NCBI GenBank assembly: GCA_963971425.1
Contig: OZ020519.1
Span: 16,570,028 to 16,634,027 of the forward strand
Source: Bryoerythrophyllum caledonicum
Taxonomy: Eukaryota > Streptophyta > Bryopsida > Pottiales > Pottiaceae
Direction of reading: 5' to 3'
DNA: 64,000 nucleotides
A program made the position numbers and the translations under genes. The stretch's first letter is position 1; every line of letters starts with the position of its first letter. The notes beneath the pieces were generated by a model. That model was not told where the DNA came from, did no database searches, and worked only from the letters and a program-made list of their open reading frames with translations. Shown here piece after piece: positions 29,516 through 41,743 of this stretch.

Positions 29516-30791
29516 AAACCTCTCTAGAAATGCTACACAATTACGGTCCATATTTTTTGACAAATGTGTGAACTGTTGGAAAGTGGAAATCAAAATGGTA
29601 GAATTGCCTACCACTTGCTCCAAAAGCCCTTCAATTTTGTCTTGACTATTTTTTTTCTTCTCTTGTGTATTTGGTGCTAAGGGAGGATTATGGAGTCGTA
29701 GGTGGTGAAGAAGTTGTTCCAAACGTGTCGTCTCCTTCCATAGCACTTGCCGGAATTTGATTAAAACACTTTCAGGTTTACTATTCCATATGTCCATCTT
29801 TTCAAACCAACAACATTCTTGTTTCCGATCCGTCCCCGAAATTTCATTCGCCCTCTTGTGAGTTTGGAATTCGGTCAAGATAGTTTTGTTCTTCTTCCTA
29901 CAAGATAGCCATGTCCGATTGAATCCTCAATCATTTGCAACCATTCGGACTTGTAACTTCACCCATGCCTTCATTCCTACAATACATGACAAAGAGTAGG
30001 AAAATAATGCCAAAAATAAGCTCAAATGGGGTGAAAAGGCAACTTGAATGAAAATTCCAGCAAAGAAATTAGGACAATTTTTAGTACAATTAACACTCCA
30101 AAACCATCTTGGACATCAAAAAGCTTGTAGTGGAGTGATGGCTATAGGACGAATCTATTTGTTCTTCGGAGACCGGGATTCAAATTCCCTTGCGGGAGGA
30201 GATTGTAGGGCCACGAAACTTGCAAAGCCTCCGTGGCAGCGGCGGACGCAGTTTTCGGGGGAGGGGGGCATTGGCGAAGGCCTTCAACGGCCTTATAATT
30301 CGACCTACATATGTCAACATACCCCGGCATTTGCCACAAAAAAATTCAACGTTTTGCAAAAAAATTAAAAAATTCATACCTTGTTTTCTTGCTATTCTTG
30401 CAAATTCCTCGTCCATCTCGCCTCTTATAGCAATCAAGGTTTTGACTTTGTAATCCTTCCATTTTGTAGGACTTGCGTCCTCCTCATTTGATTATTCAAG
30501 TTGAATCACGGTTGCCTTCACCTTTTTCTTTGGTTTTTCCTTCACGGCAGTCTTCTCCTTTCTTGGACGACCTCTCTTCTTTGGAGGCGCTTTGGACACC
30601 TTTCTTGCACTTTCGTCTTGTTCCACCTCCAAAATCTCATTTCCTCTTATGAACTCACTATGTGGGATTTGGGTTCCAATCTCTTCTATTTCTCTTTCAC
30701 TATGAGGGAGTCTTCGCAAAAAAAGTGTAGAAGTAGGGAGAAATGCACTAGGATGCAAATCAAGAAAATTCGGCCCATGCTGAAATTGCAC
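29513..30791 (-). pseudogene. Harbinger-associated Myb/AT-hook protein remnant
   Basis: Convergent with the transposase. The piece at 29513-29878 keeps a trihelix-like end (THKRANEISGTDRKQECCWF) and a C-terminal helix rich in Leu/Phe. The piece at 30492-30791 carries an AT-hook (KKRGRPRKEK) in a Lys-rich stretch. Both correspond to the protein at 15501-16410 in element 1. Introns or decay separate the pieces. Confidence 0.55.
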
Positions 30792-31293
30792 TTCAGCAAT
30801 TCGAGATGGTGTATTGCATAAGGGAAAAGATTACGGTGTTGCAAATTTCATCTATTTGGAGTTTTGTGACCATGTGTGCCCTTTGGAATCCCTACATTGT
30901 CCGTCTACACTATATCCCTCCATAAAAAGAAAAGATAGGAAAAAAATCTTGTCAAAATCAGCAAAAAAACATGCAAAAAACAACACAAAACAGTGCATAC
31001 ACAAGAAATTAGAGAGGGAGGAAAAACATGACATACTGCCTTTATTCACTTCTATTACACTCCAACGGTCTCCAAAAAATGACGTCAAAAAATAGTGTCC
31101 CAACGTCCTATAGTAACATGGAAAAATTACGGGAAAAAATAAATTTAAAATAAATTTAAAAATTGATTTTCAGCCAATCACTGATTTTCAGCCCAATGGG
31201 CCCTTGATTTCCGCCGAGTTTACCTCTTTGCCTCGACTCAACAAAAAATCCGTTGGACCAAGAAACATTATATATTCGGCAAAAAAATAGCAC

Positions 31294-34191
31294 AAGAAGA
31301 AGAAGTTCGGTCCTCATCAAGTGGGTCGGCGTGAAAAAAGTGTCTGTGCGTTCCACCACTAAGACCATGCCCACCACGCAAGGAATTAGTAGTATGGAAC
31401 TACTTCCCTCTCTCGAGGGTAGACACTATGTACCAAGTAGCCTCAAGATCACATGTAGCCAAAGAACACAAGTAACCTTCAAAATCAAGAAAGTATCAGG
31501 GGGAAGAAGGGGGGAAAAGGGGAGGGAAGAGGAGGATGGGGAGAATAGGGGGGGGTGTTGGGGAGGGGGAGTGTGTTTTCAGTGTGGGGGGTTTTTGAGA
31601 TTTGTAAGGAAAGTAAGCGATGGGTGATGTTTATGGAAGGCTTTGTGGGTCTGAGAGGGCTTGGTTGTTTTCAATTTTTTGTTTGTGTAGGAGGATGGAC
31701 ATGGCATGTTGGATGGCAATGGTGTTAATATGACTGAAAGTGTGCGATATTGTTTCGATGGGGATTTTAAAGGTGTCTTCAAGGATTTTTATAGATGGGA
31801 TATAGGTGGTGGCACGGGCGCCTGCGGTGATTACAATAAGGGGGTCCACTTTCCATCCTAGGGCTATGATGTCGTCAATGAGGGGTTGGTATTTATACAT
31901 TTTGTTTTCAATTGTTTTTGGGGAGAATCTGTCATTACAATATGTGAATTCGATGAATTGAATAGTATAGGCTTGGTTGATGTGGTTGGGTGGGGGGTCA
32001 TCGTATGGTAGACCTCGAACGCAAAGTATGTCTCGTTTTAGTCTAGCGTTACAGTGAGAGCGTTGAGTTGCGCATGTACATGGGAGTAGCCAGGGGGTTA
32101 CCGTATTTTCTTGTGGGTTGTTATTAAAGGTGCCGGCATTCATGCGGATAAAGCATCGTGATTTTTTATGGGAGGTGATTAGTTTCCAAATTTCCCATAC
32201 CGCTTTGTTATTGCTTTTGACAATTAAGGAGTGTATGTGAAGGTTTTGGCATTTAAGGAGAACATGAAGCCATGTGTCGGGGTCCGTGGAAGCGCATATG
32301 GGACATGTTATAGATGGGAATCTTTCTGTTCCAAAGAAGAGTTGTTTTCGGGCGTTTCCCATACATTGACTGGTACGGAATTTGATGAGGCATGTTATTT
32401 GGGAGTTGGAGATGATGGGATTCTTCCAAAAATTTGTGGAGAGTTCTTTGTCTATACTGTTATTACTAGTCCATTTTTCTATGTTTGGGAAGTTTTCTAC
32501 GATTGTGTCAAGGTTATTGTAGAGGTCTTATTTCTTGAGGTATTTGTTCAAGAATCTGACTGGGCCTTTGTCGGGGGTCTGCTCTTTAGAAGACCAATCT
32601 TCTTTTTGGAAGTAATATGGGGTAGCATGTGCATGTTCGTATGAGTCTTTGGTATTTTTATGTGATTTTTCGCGGCCGTCTTTTGCTAGTTTATATGCTT
32701 GTTCATTTCCATCGATATCAGCATGTGCTCTTACTTTGTGAAGGGTTGTCATTTGTGTTCGGTTTTGTAGCATTTGGACCATTGATATTAATATGGTTTG
32801 GTTGGGGTGGCTATTGTGTAGGGTAGGGTGTGTTATTTGGGTGTTTAGTAGATAGAGTGCATTAATACAGTCGGTGAATATGTGTGCGGGTTCATTGTTG
32901 TATTTTGTTATGATGATTTGTAGTGTTTTGTGTATGGCGATAAGTTCTGCTCTAAGGATATTTTGTAGTCCATGGAGTCTTTTGGCTAACTTGATTTCTT
33001 TGATAGAATTATATATGCCATAGCCGGCTTTTTCTTTGCGCCAATTTTCCGGGCTAGTTTGTTCTGGTGGTTTGAAGGATCCATCTATATAGTAGCTATA
33101 TGCCGGGTTAGATTTTGGTATGGTTGGGGTTTGGTAATTTGGGAGGGGTGGGGGTATTACCAGGTAGTCTAATGTATTATTTATGTAGTTTAGTTTTGAC
33201 CATTTTTTACTTTTGTTTACGGGGTTTGTATAGTTGATGGTGGGGCTGTTTTGTGTAAAGGTGATGTGTGTTAAGAGTATTTGCTATAGTGGTGAGTTCG
33301 GCAAGCTGTTTAGAGGTGCCAAGATATTGATTTTGGTGGTGGACACATATTATTTGTAGTGTGGATGGTTCATTCCAGGGCTTTTTTAAGTCAGGTGGGA
33401 TAGTGGGTTCTATGTATGAAATTGAGTCTGTTTCAAATTGTGCAGTGATGTATGAGTCTGTATATGGGTTGGAGTGTTGAGTAGAGTTTTGGTACCAGTT
33501 TTTGTCCGGTGTAATGATGAGTGTAGATGTGTGTTGTGGGGCACTTTTGGCTGCAAGGCGGGCCCAATGTAGTGCTTGTTGAGTTTCTTCATCATTGTGA
33601 GGATGGGCTATACCATTACCGGTCCATTTATAGTCAAAGGCTTTTCCTAAGGAGCTAAATATTTTATCTCTTTTAAAGGGTGAGTAGAATTTTTTAAGTT
33701 TAGTGGAACACGTGACGGAGGAAGAGAAGTATGATTGTTCGATGTTAAAGGATAAGATTAATGAGTCTAGAATAGGTGTGGGTATGGTGTATTGTGCATT
33801 TTTGAGGGGATTATTTTTTGGAATGCGGTATTTATATCTTTGGTATAGCCAAATTAGTTTGGTTTCAAATGGTTGGGTTGTTGGTTTGATGTTTGTCGGG
33901 GTTTGTAGTTTCATATTGTATTGGTTTCCTAACCATTGGAGTCTAGTAGTGGGTAATATAGTGTGTAAGTGCCAGCCATTTTCTTCATGTAGGTGGGCTT
34001 GGTTACTTTCTATTTTCATTGTGTTTGAGAGTGTGAAAATATCGTTTTCGGGGTTACATTCCGTTGCATGGATGTTTAGGAGTGGAATGATTATGGGTGG
34101 AGTTACGGATCTTGAGTCTTGTAGTTGTTCTTGCGGGTGGTGAGCTTGAATGGTTTCCGAGTATGATTAATCTCTAATGTTTTGATAGTAT
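31294..34191 (-). mobile_element. LINE copy 2, 5'-truncated
   Basis: Homologous to 12186-15050 of the large LINE, on the other strand. The 3' end is a (TTC)4 tail at 31294-31305. The 5' end stops at about 34191, next to a fragment of ATP synthase 3' flank. Length is about 2.9 kb, so only the middle domain, RNase H and C-terminal block remain; the 2A, APE and RT parts are absent. Confidence 0.88.
31631..34019 (-). pseudogene. LINE copy 2 ORF2 C-terminal remnant
   Basis: Three open pieces on the minus strand (33207-34019, 32528-32782, 31631-32362) match the large LINE. The first holds the middle domain (GSLGKAFDYKWTGNGIAHPH in the form SSLGKAFDYKWTGNGIAHPH), the second the end of RNase H (HADIDGNEQAYKLA), and the third the CCHC finger (CPICASTDPDTWLHVLLKC) and RLE-like block (KRDILCV, IQFIEFTY). 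Protein identity over the last piece is roughly 80-85%. A few frameshifts separate the pieces. The Asp of the RNase H C-terminal block reads Tyr here (EQAYKLA), consistent with decay. Confidence 0.8.
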
Positions 34192-34620
34192 TAGTGGTGG
34201 GATGTGACGGTCGAGGGCATTTGTGGGGTTGTCGGGGCGAAGGTGTAGAGTCATGGGGGGTTGGTTTGATTTATTGTTTCGCTGTAAACGCTCGCCCTCC
34301 TATCTTCGGTCAAGCTTCGATTCGGCAGAATGCGTGCTGTTGGTAATTTCATGTACGTTGAAGTTAAGCATCGAGACTAATAGACTCAGGGTGTGCAAAT
34401 TGGTACAGTCGATGTGTAGAAAGCTAGAAATTGCGTTTTATTTCAGGTACAGTATGACTCATTCGAACTTCCTAGTAATTGAGTTACGGCGGTGGGCTGC
34501 AATTTGCGTACAACTTTTAGTAGTGAGAGGTTCTGCCGACGTAAAGCAAGGGTCTGTTACCTAGCTGCTTCATGTTACCTACATTCTTCCTCTTGTTCAA
34601 ACAGATTCACTTCTTAAGAG
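34192..34620 (+). other. Duplicated fragment of the ATP synthase 3' flank
   Basis: Begins with GTGGGATGTGACGGTCGAGG, also at 20412. It continues with a block related to the segment 48389-49034 of the inverted copy (shared GAAGTTAAGCATC, GAGTTACGGxGGTGG and TCTGCCGACG). No gene is recognised. Confidence 0.6.
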
Positions 34621-34671
34621 AATCATCCAAAGCATTCATTCATTGGATGATAGTCACGATCGTCCATAACT

Positions 34672-35635
34672 TCAACACCGCACATGATTACGAACGAGTG
34701 CTGAAGCGCTCCTTGTAGAAGCCGGCTGGGAGTAGTGGGACTCGCGAGTGGACATCGAAGAAGAGGTGGTGGTCCAGGTCCACTCCCGGGTACTAATCGC
34801 AAGCTGCGTTTCAGTTGCCGCGGAAGTTTCCGCTGGGGCAGGAGCACGCCAAAGCGATAATTCCAGACCTGCATGCATACAAACGTCGTGTGCGCTGAAT
34901 CGTCAACTCACTGACTTGAACCCCGCCTCTGGTTTCTATTTCCAAGTGCGGGGAAATCAGAGGCATACAGATACGCACAGCTTCGAATCCTTTACATGAG
35001 TGCTATGTAGATTGAAAGGTTGGGCGCAAAACTTTGCTGACCTTCTGCAGGATCGCCATCCTTCAGGAGACCGTGAGCGGCCGGGCCCTCGTCTGGCTGA
35101 GCTGCTGGGTCTGCGCCTCCAAGCAGAACAAGCAGGTTCCGCCCGGCGTCCGTGTTCTTGAGGATGCCCCAGAGGCGCCAGGCCAGGGCAAGCAAAGCCA
35201 GACACACCGCAGCAATCTTGACGCCTTCCAGAACGACTGATCCTTCATAGACGGGCTGCGATGACGGCCTAAACACGGACAGCAACAATAACCACCAGAG
35301 AGCACTGTTAGAAATTAATCCGAGTAAGCTACTGGGGGAAGTCCGTTCAGCAGTACCTGCAATGCCGCGAGGTGTTCTACTCGACGTGATTTTCATTCTG
35401 AAAGGGGTACGAGATCATCCAGCGCCCAGGAAAAGCTAGACATCTCTACCATGAATTCAACCTACGTACTATTTGGAGCGACTCACGTGATGGGGCCTGG
35501 CGTTGAATTAGCCTGGAAAGCGAAACTGGAGCTGTGAGGCCCTCCCGACGTCGGGATTGATGAGGGCCTCGTCGCAGCAGCTGCAACAGGTTGTGCTGCG
35601 AGACGCATTTGGGCGGCGGAGGCAAGCACCCGCAT
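34672..35635 (-). CDS. Unrecognised single-pass membrane protein, copy 2
   Basis: Exons 35487-35635, 35042-35268 and 34672-34868 on the minus strand give about 190 residues. The same three-exon plan, phases and splice sites as copy 1 are kept. Exon 1 has an in-frame insertion giving an extra SAAQMRL-like stretch near the N-terminus. The membrane helix reads VKIAAVCLALLALAWRLWGI, followed by LKNTDAGRNLLVLLGG and QPDEGPAAHG. The frame is open throughout. It is in direct orientation relative to copy 1. Function is unknown. Confidence 0.6.
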
Positions 35636-35879
35636 CCTTGTAAAACTACGCCTCTCAGCTGTGATCCTGCCTGCGCGCTCAATAAATCTGTCTACTTGGA
35701 GAATACTGATCAGGTCGGGAGTGTTTTGTAGGTACAGTGTCCCTCTGGCAAAGACTGAACGCGCCACCAATAGCGCATTTCGAAACCAGTGGGAACGGAT
35801 CTACAAATTATCATCCTACATGTCGTGGGAGATAAATCTACTTCCCAGATTCGTCGGAGAATCCGGTTAACCTGGACAA

Positions 35880-36225
35880 AAGTTAACTTGGCAGGCGTAA
35901 CTTTCCGAGAAGGTGACTAGAGTGTCAGGTGAGTGTTCCAAAACACCATCTTCCCGAAAATTATTGGCAATGGATATTATATAATTTTCCTTGAGAAACG
36001 ATATAATTTCAAGACCTCTAGAGTACAATATCGTTTGTATATGCATACAATACCGTATACGATATTGACAAATCACGATATGAACGATGTCTAAACTTCA
36101 CATTGTAAGTTTTTCACATGAACTTCATTTAGATTTTTTTACAATGTTGTATAAAGTTTATATACAAGACATGTATGTTTTATATCGTATTTGTATTGAA
36201 AATAATTTAATAAATATTATCCCTT
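35880..36225. other. AT-rich DNA shared with 22690-22980
   Basis: No gene. Near-identical to the first locus, but without the 93-bp minisatellite before it. Confidence 0.5.
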
Positions 36226-37143
36226 TTAAACCCTAAAGGACCACGACCTATGTCACTCTAAAACCAGTCTAAAACTGCCACTGTCAAAAAGAGACATGAA
36301 AATCACAATTTCAAGTGAATTTTTTATTTTCAACCGTAAGATCTTAAAAAAGACTTCTATATAAACATGCCATCAAATTTTGGTTGTAATCCACCGCACG
36401 GATTGATAGATTTTAGTGTTTAAAGTCAAAACAATGGTTCATTTTCATCCTTGCTCACTTTGACTTCATTTTGTATCAAAATATTTGCATTGTACAAGGT
36501 CTAAATCTTTTACCATTGTCTTAAGCATGATGTTATTTCCCAACACACCAATTTTTAGAGGTAGAAAAGGGGTGTAGCATATTCAAAACAAGTGTGCAAG
36601 GAGTGGAGGTTCAAAAATTGCCATTTCACGTTTTATTTTTTTGTGAACTAGGTATGTATTTAACTGATAATCCAAACGGTCAATTAGAAGGTTTTCACCA
36701 CATATTGTTGTTGAAAAAATAAAAAGTGAAAAATATGAAGATCTCTTGGTTTTATGTAGAAAAGATGAAGTATTTTTCCCCCGTTGCCCGACAATGTGTG
36801 AAAATGTTTGACTTGGAATAAAATGCCTTTTTACACTAAAGACAATTTTTTTTTTTCTGAATTTCTAAATAAGGAAATATTCTTTATATGTGTGAAAAAT
36901 CTCAATGTCAACAGTAACTTTTGTCAAAAATTTTGGAGGTGCCCGAAGTCCCACTTTTGGCTTTAAGTGGTACTAACTTTCAAACCACAAATCCAAAAAA
37001 AAATTTAAAAATATCTCCACGAAGCTCTTATCAGATCCTATCTTGAAAAAAAAATTCAATACAAAAGGATTTTTTTTCGAATTGTATGTACATGCCCAAA
37101 ATCCAAAATGACCTTGGGGGGACGTTTGGTCCTATGGGATTAA
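36226..37143. mobile_element. TTAA-type nonautonomous DNA transposon
   Basis: Inserted in AT-rich DNA whose empty form is at about 22980. TTAA flanks both sides (36226-36229, 37140-37143). Ends are ACCCTAAAGGACCA and, inverted, TCCCATAGGACCA. The left end is shared with the fragment at 56227 (CCCCTAAAGGACCACGACC). About 910 bp, no transposase. Confidence 0.75.
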
Positions 37144-37426
37144 AAATATATATGTAAATTGTATAAATTGTATATAGAGTTTTATACAAAACATGTATTG
37201 ATAATTTATATTTTTTGTATTTTATTTTATTTTGAGGTACATATAATTTATATATACAAACTATATTGATAGTGTCTTGTGTTGTATATAAAAACATCCT
37301 AAATTGTTTTTAATGTATTTCACATCTATATGCAAATCATACAGATCATATACTATTTTAGTATATACAAATTTCATATGAAAAATATATAATTTTTATA
37401 TAAAAGCCAATAATTACTAAATCACC

Positions 37427-37460
<34 letters not shown>

Positions 37461-37815
37461 ACTCTATTTATGAAAATTAGAATCAAAATGCTCTTGATCT
37501 ATTAAAACACTACAAACTTTGAGTTGGTCTCAAAAATACTAAAAGAAAAATACTAAAATACTAGAGTGCGCCAGGGATCTGTTAATTTCATGTCTAAATA
37601 GGGCCCACCTTGGCGTACAACTTCCTTAAAAGACCTCAGTCATCAATGGCAGTCATACAGGTCTCGTTATTTCAACTACTTGAGGGATGCCTCGGAGACT
37701 GCCCCAGGGATCTGTTAAATATTTAACTCATGTCTAAATAGGGCCCACCTAGGCCTAAATAGGGCCCTTCCAACATATAAATAGGGGCCAGGTTTTGTCC
37801 ACACCCTTACAGTAA
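37144..37815. other. AT-rich DNA shared in part with 22980-24325
   Basis: No gene. It includes an (ATT)n run at about 37430-37460 and ATAGGGGCCAGGTTTTG near 37781. Confidence 0.4.
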
Positions 37816-38167
37816 GGGGCGTTTCACACTAAGCCCAAGGGCCGAACTCCATTGAAGACCAAACTATGCCGAGGGGCCGAGTTTTGGAGTTGTAAAAAAT
37901 TATTAAAATTATTTTAATGAGAAAATGTTCGGCCCCTCGGCAAGAGTTTGGGTTTCTATTCTTGTTGGACCCAAACTCTCCTCGAGGGGCCGAACTATTG
38001 GCGCCAAAATTCTCAAAAAGTGTTGCCATGTAAGCATTTTGGTGCCCTTCGGCCCTTGGCCCTTGGCCCCTAGTGTGAAGGCCCACGGGCCGATTTTCAA
38101 CTCTAGGCCAATCAAATTGCTAGATTTGCTCGGCCCCTCGAGCTCGGCCCCTAGTGTGAAACCCCCC
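37816..38167. mobile_element. Harbinger-type MITE with TAA target duplication
   Basis: 352 bp. Ends GGGGCGTTTCACACTA and, inverted, GGGGGGTTTCACACTA, with TAA at 37813-37815 and 38168-38170. The first locus (about 24320) has the empty site CAGTAAGTAACATCC. The ends resemble those of the Harbinger elements at 27796 and 39531, which could supply transposase. Confidence 0.9.
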
Positions 38168-38170
38168 TAA

Positions 38171-39527
38171 GTAACATCCTCACAAAATTGTATGAACTTT
38201 GACCGCACGGATTGAAAGATTATTGTGTTTAAAGTAGAGGAAACCGTCCACTTTCTTCCTTGCCTTGAGTGGATCAACAGACTTTGACTTCACTTGGTGT
38301 CAAGTTTTTGCACTACACAAGGTCTAAATCCATTTCCATCATGGTAATCACGATGTTATTTTCCTTGTACACCAATTTTTTGAGGTAGAAAAGGGTGTAG
38401 CATATTCAAAACAATTGTGCTAGGAGTGGAGGTTTGAAAATTGCCAATTCACGTTATATTTTTTGTGTACTAATTATGTTTAAGATTGATAGTCCAGATG
38501 GCGAGTAAGAAGGATTACACCACATCTTGTAGTAGAAAAAATAAAATTTACAAAATATTAATATCTCCAAGTTTTGTATGGAAAAGAAGATGTTTTTTTG
38601 GTACCTTGCCCAACAATGTGTGACAAATGTGTGCAAATGTTTGACTTGAATTGATGTGCTATTTTTCACTAAAGACAAGAATTTGTTTTGACAACATGAA
38701 AGGAAATAATATTGCTTTCATCTATTGAAAATCTCACATTTGATAGAGTCCATTATTTGGAAAAGAACTCCTATCGTTTTTACATTTAGAATTTATCACA
38801 CTATTCATGAGATTTGGTGAAGTTGTTTTAGAGAGATATAGTCATTTTATGCAAAGTGAATATTATATCAATCATATATATATGAAAGTTCTGTTACTTT
38901 ACATATACAAAAATCTTCAATCTTTATCCAAATACCATTCCTAGTAAAAAATTATAGCCAAGTATATATATTTATTGTAGCTCATACAATTGAAGATATT
39001 TCTGTGAAATAACTGCCAAACACTATGCCGGGATCAATTACATGCTAATTTTGCACCCCTTCGAGAAAAAGAAGAAGAAGAAGTATGTCATGACTTTAAA
39101 GTGCAAAGACTATCAGTGAATTGTACAAAATGTGTTAAAAGTTACGAAAATGTTTGTTTTTCCATTAATCTCTAGAATTCTCATGTTGATGAAGTTGGAG
39201 TTTTTGAAAGGAATCAACTTTGTCCACAACATCATAACATCATTGACAAAATAGGTAAGATTTTAGTGGCGTAAATATACAATGAAAAAAATATTAGTTA
39301 AAATCCAATTTTTATGTTTAAATTCGTACATGAGAAATTGTAATAACTACAATAAACAAATCCCAATAGAATTTGTGTAAAAAGGAAGAACTTATCATGA
39401 GGATAATGTAGTGCACTTGAAAAATGTCAATGAAAACTCATATAAATCCAGATTGAATTAAGTAGCTCAATTAGAAGCTTGAATATGGTCAAGCATGAAA
39501 TGGCCAAAAAACACTCCGTTTAATGAA
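38171..39527. other. AT-rich noncoding DNA collinear with 24325-27790
   Basis: No gene. It is a shorter version of the first locus, lacking the blocks corresponding to about 24870-26130 and 26400-27110. Confidence 0.45.
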
Positions 39528-39530
39528 TAA

Positions 39531-40527
39531 GGGGCGCTTTACACTATGGACCACAAGGATACACTAAGAGAATTTTTTTTATTTACATAGTCACGGCTCT
39601 TGGTCTAGAGCCGTCACAAAAAAAAAATGAAAAATCATTTTTTGAGTGTCTTGGTCACTTCTCATAGTGTAAAGTGGATTTGGACCGGGACAAGTATGGG
39701 CTGATTTTTTGAATGTATATCTAAAAGGGCGGATTTGGAGTTTACCTCGTCATTCACCCTCTCACCCTCCCCTTCTCCTTCCTCCTTGTTTCCACCTTCC
39801 CTCATTTCTTCTTCTCTCTTTTCTTCTCTTCTCTTGAAATTTGAGCAACTTGGGTTGCAATGGAGGGGAGGAGGAGAGACCTTGTGTTGATGCTAGGGTT
39901 GTATATGTACTTGCACATGCATGTTTCACACGTTGTGAGCATGCAAGCACTGATTTTAGAAGGAGAGTGGGAGAATTGGCAATTTTCAACATGTTTCTGG
40001 AGAATACATGACGAGGAATACGGAGCATTTGGAGTTTTGCAAGACAAGGTGGAATTACAGATCGATTATTGTTGGGATCATACACTAAAGGGCAATTCAA
40101 GGTTAGAACCCAAGTTTAATTTGTTACTTTGAAATTCCTTTGTGAGAAGTTAGGGCCATTTTTGCAAAAACAAGATACACCTTTCAGGAATTCAATTTCT
40201 GTGGAAACTAGAATTGCAATTTTGTTGACAAGGCTGAGATCTGGCAATGGACAATTGCTTGTAGGTAATTTATACGGAGTTGTTGAATATACGGTTTCAA
40301 AAATTGTGAGAGATTTTTGTAAAGTCGTTAGACAACATTTGCAACAAATATTTGTTGAAATGCCTAGTGAATTGCAGTTTAGGATTTTAGCTAGAGAATT
40401 TGAAGTCCTACATGGCATTTCCTACATTGTAGATGCAATAGATTGGTTGAATATCGCAATATTGGCGCCAATTGTTGGTGGAGAAGATCATTATTGCCGA
40501 AAGTTGTTCCATTCAGCTATTCTTTTG
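39531..40527 (+). mobile_element. PIF/Harbinger element 3, right part missing
   Basis: Starts GGGGCGCTTTACACTATGG after TAA (39528-39530), as in element 2, and matches it until about 40527, where similarity ends abruptly inside the transposase. Confidence 0.75.
39860..40527 (+). pseudogene. Harbinger transposase, N-terminal half
   Basis: Starts with ATG at 39860 (MEGRRRDLVLMLGLYMY). After one frame change it reads CEKLGPFLQKQDTPFRNSIS, RIAILLTRLRSGNGQLLVGN, the helix-turn-helix-like YTVSKIVRDFCKVVRQHLQQ, then FEVLHGISYIVDAIDWLNIA. The first catalytic Asp region has lost GSH (DWLNIA instead of DGSHIP in element 2). The second and third acids are absent. It is a decayed, truncated gene. Confidence 0.75.
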
Positions 40528-40950
40528 GCTGCGACTTGCCGCTCATTCACAGCTAGAAACCGGTACCCTCTAAAATTTTGCACGAAACAAAGTCTGAAGA
40601 AAACTTGCAGACATCCTTGGACATGAATTTTGAAACAGGGACGTATCTTACACACGAAATAGGAGCAATTCACATATAATCGAGGTCACGCCACATAATC
40701 TTCATATCGCTTTCCATCAAAATTGTAACACACTTGAATGCGAACCAAGATCTGTCAAGGAGCATCAAACGGCGTCCCAAACACGACAAGAGGAGCACAA
40801 AGACTTGTCGTCGAATTCGCTTGCTTGATTGGGAATAATGCTACCATTTATTTGCTAATTTTGCTTGCTTGGCTAGTGGCCCAAGTACATACTGCATCTG
40901 CCGGTACTCCGCCGCCGAAACCCGCTCCAAAACACTCCTCAGATTCGGTA
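40528..40950. other. Unassigned stretch
   Basis: A + strand frame (40738-40956) encodes a hydrophobic stretch YLLILLAWLVAQVHTASAG followed by PPPKPAPK, like a signal peptide with a proline-rich start, but it has no good upstream context and runs into the MITE. No gene call is made. Confidence 0.25.
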
Positions 40951-41601
40951 CACTAATAATGTTCATTAGTGTTATGGCACCAATAGTGTAACTACCCCTA
41001 CGACCTGACTTTCATTAAATGCCAATTTGTTTACAATTAGTGTTTAATGTTAAAAAAATCAGCCTACCAAAATTGCTCATAACTTTTGCATCCCGACAAA
41101 TTTGAAGGTGTACCGTATACCGATGGAATCTCCTTGAAAGAACACTTCAGCTGGTCACCTCGCTCAATAGAATTGGTGGGAAATTGATAAAGATATGCCT
41201 CCTCAAACTTTCAACCAAAACTCAAGAAATCTGCCCAAAAATATTCGCTATAACTTTTTATTTAAGACGAATTCGAAGATGGGTAAGGTGTCATTGGAAG
41301 CGTCTTTTCAAATCAGTTTAGATAGGCACCAATAACTCTCAAGTTGGACAAAAATTGCCCCCGAAGTCATCATTTGAATAATCAACCTTCAAAAAAATCA
41401 GCCCAACATGGAAGGTTTGCTTTTGACCTATGGCGAGATTTGGGTGACTTGCAATGAATTGTTACATAACCAACAATAAATTTCAATATGTTAAAATGTA
41501 ACGAGGGCAAAAGTAAGAGAAATTGGCAATTAGTGTTTAAATTGGCATTTAACGTTTAAGTTCGTAAATAGTGTTGCGAACACTAATGAACATTATTAGT
41601 G
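40951..41601. mobile_element. MITE with 23-bp perfect inverted repeats
   Basis: 651 bp. Both ends read CACTAATAATGTTCATTAG inward without mismatch and are themselves palindromic (CACTAAT...ATTAGTG). TA flanks both sides (GGTA / TACT). The CACTAA start and TA target are like the MITE at 23975. No coding sequence inside. Confidence 0.85.
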
Positions 41602-41743
41602 TACTGAAAACAGTGTCACGTATTCACCCTCAGTTTTCAGAGAGCACTCCAGAAAAGGAGGAGCTACATATGTGTCAAGCTAAGTGAGCTAGATCGGTGA
41701 ACTCATCATCAACTGGTTGCCATTTCTATCATTACCAAGATAC

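Larger units (their letters stand above)
27796..31290 (+). mobile_element. PIF/Harbinger element 2
   Basis: Left end GGGGCGCTTTACACTATGG at 27796 directly after TAA (27793-27795), the family's 3-bp target. It contains a degraded transposase (+) and a convergent Myb/AT-hook protein remnant (-). A second internal end-like sequence CATAGTGTAAAGTGG lies at about 27932. The right terminus is not identified; the LINE copy at 31294 marks the limit of what can be assigned. Confidence 0.6.

Noticed and set aside
34350-34380. GAAGTTAAGC resembling a 5S rRNA block
   Set aside because: Only ten bases match; the remaining conserved 5S sequence is absent.
40738-40956. Possible signal peptide with proline-rich start
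   Set aside because: No convincing ATG context and no downstream exon; the frame runs directly into a MITE.
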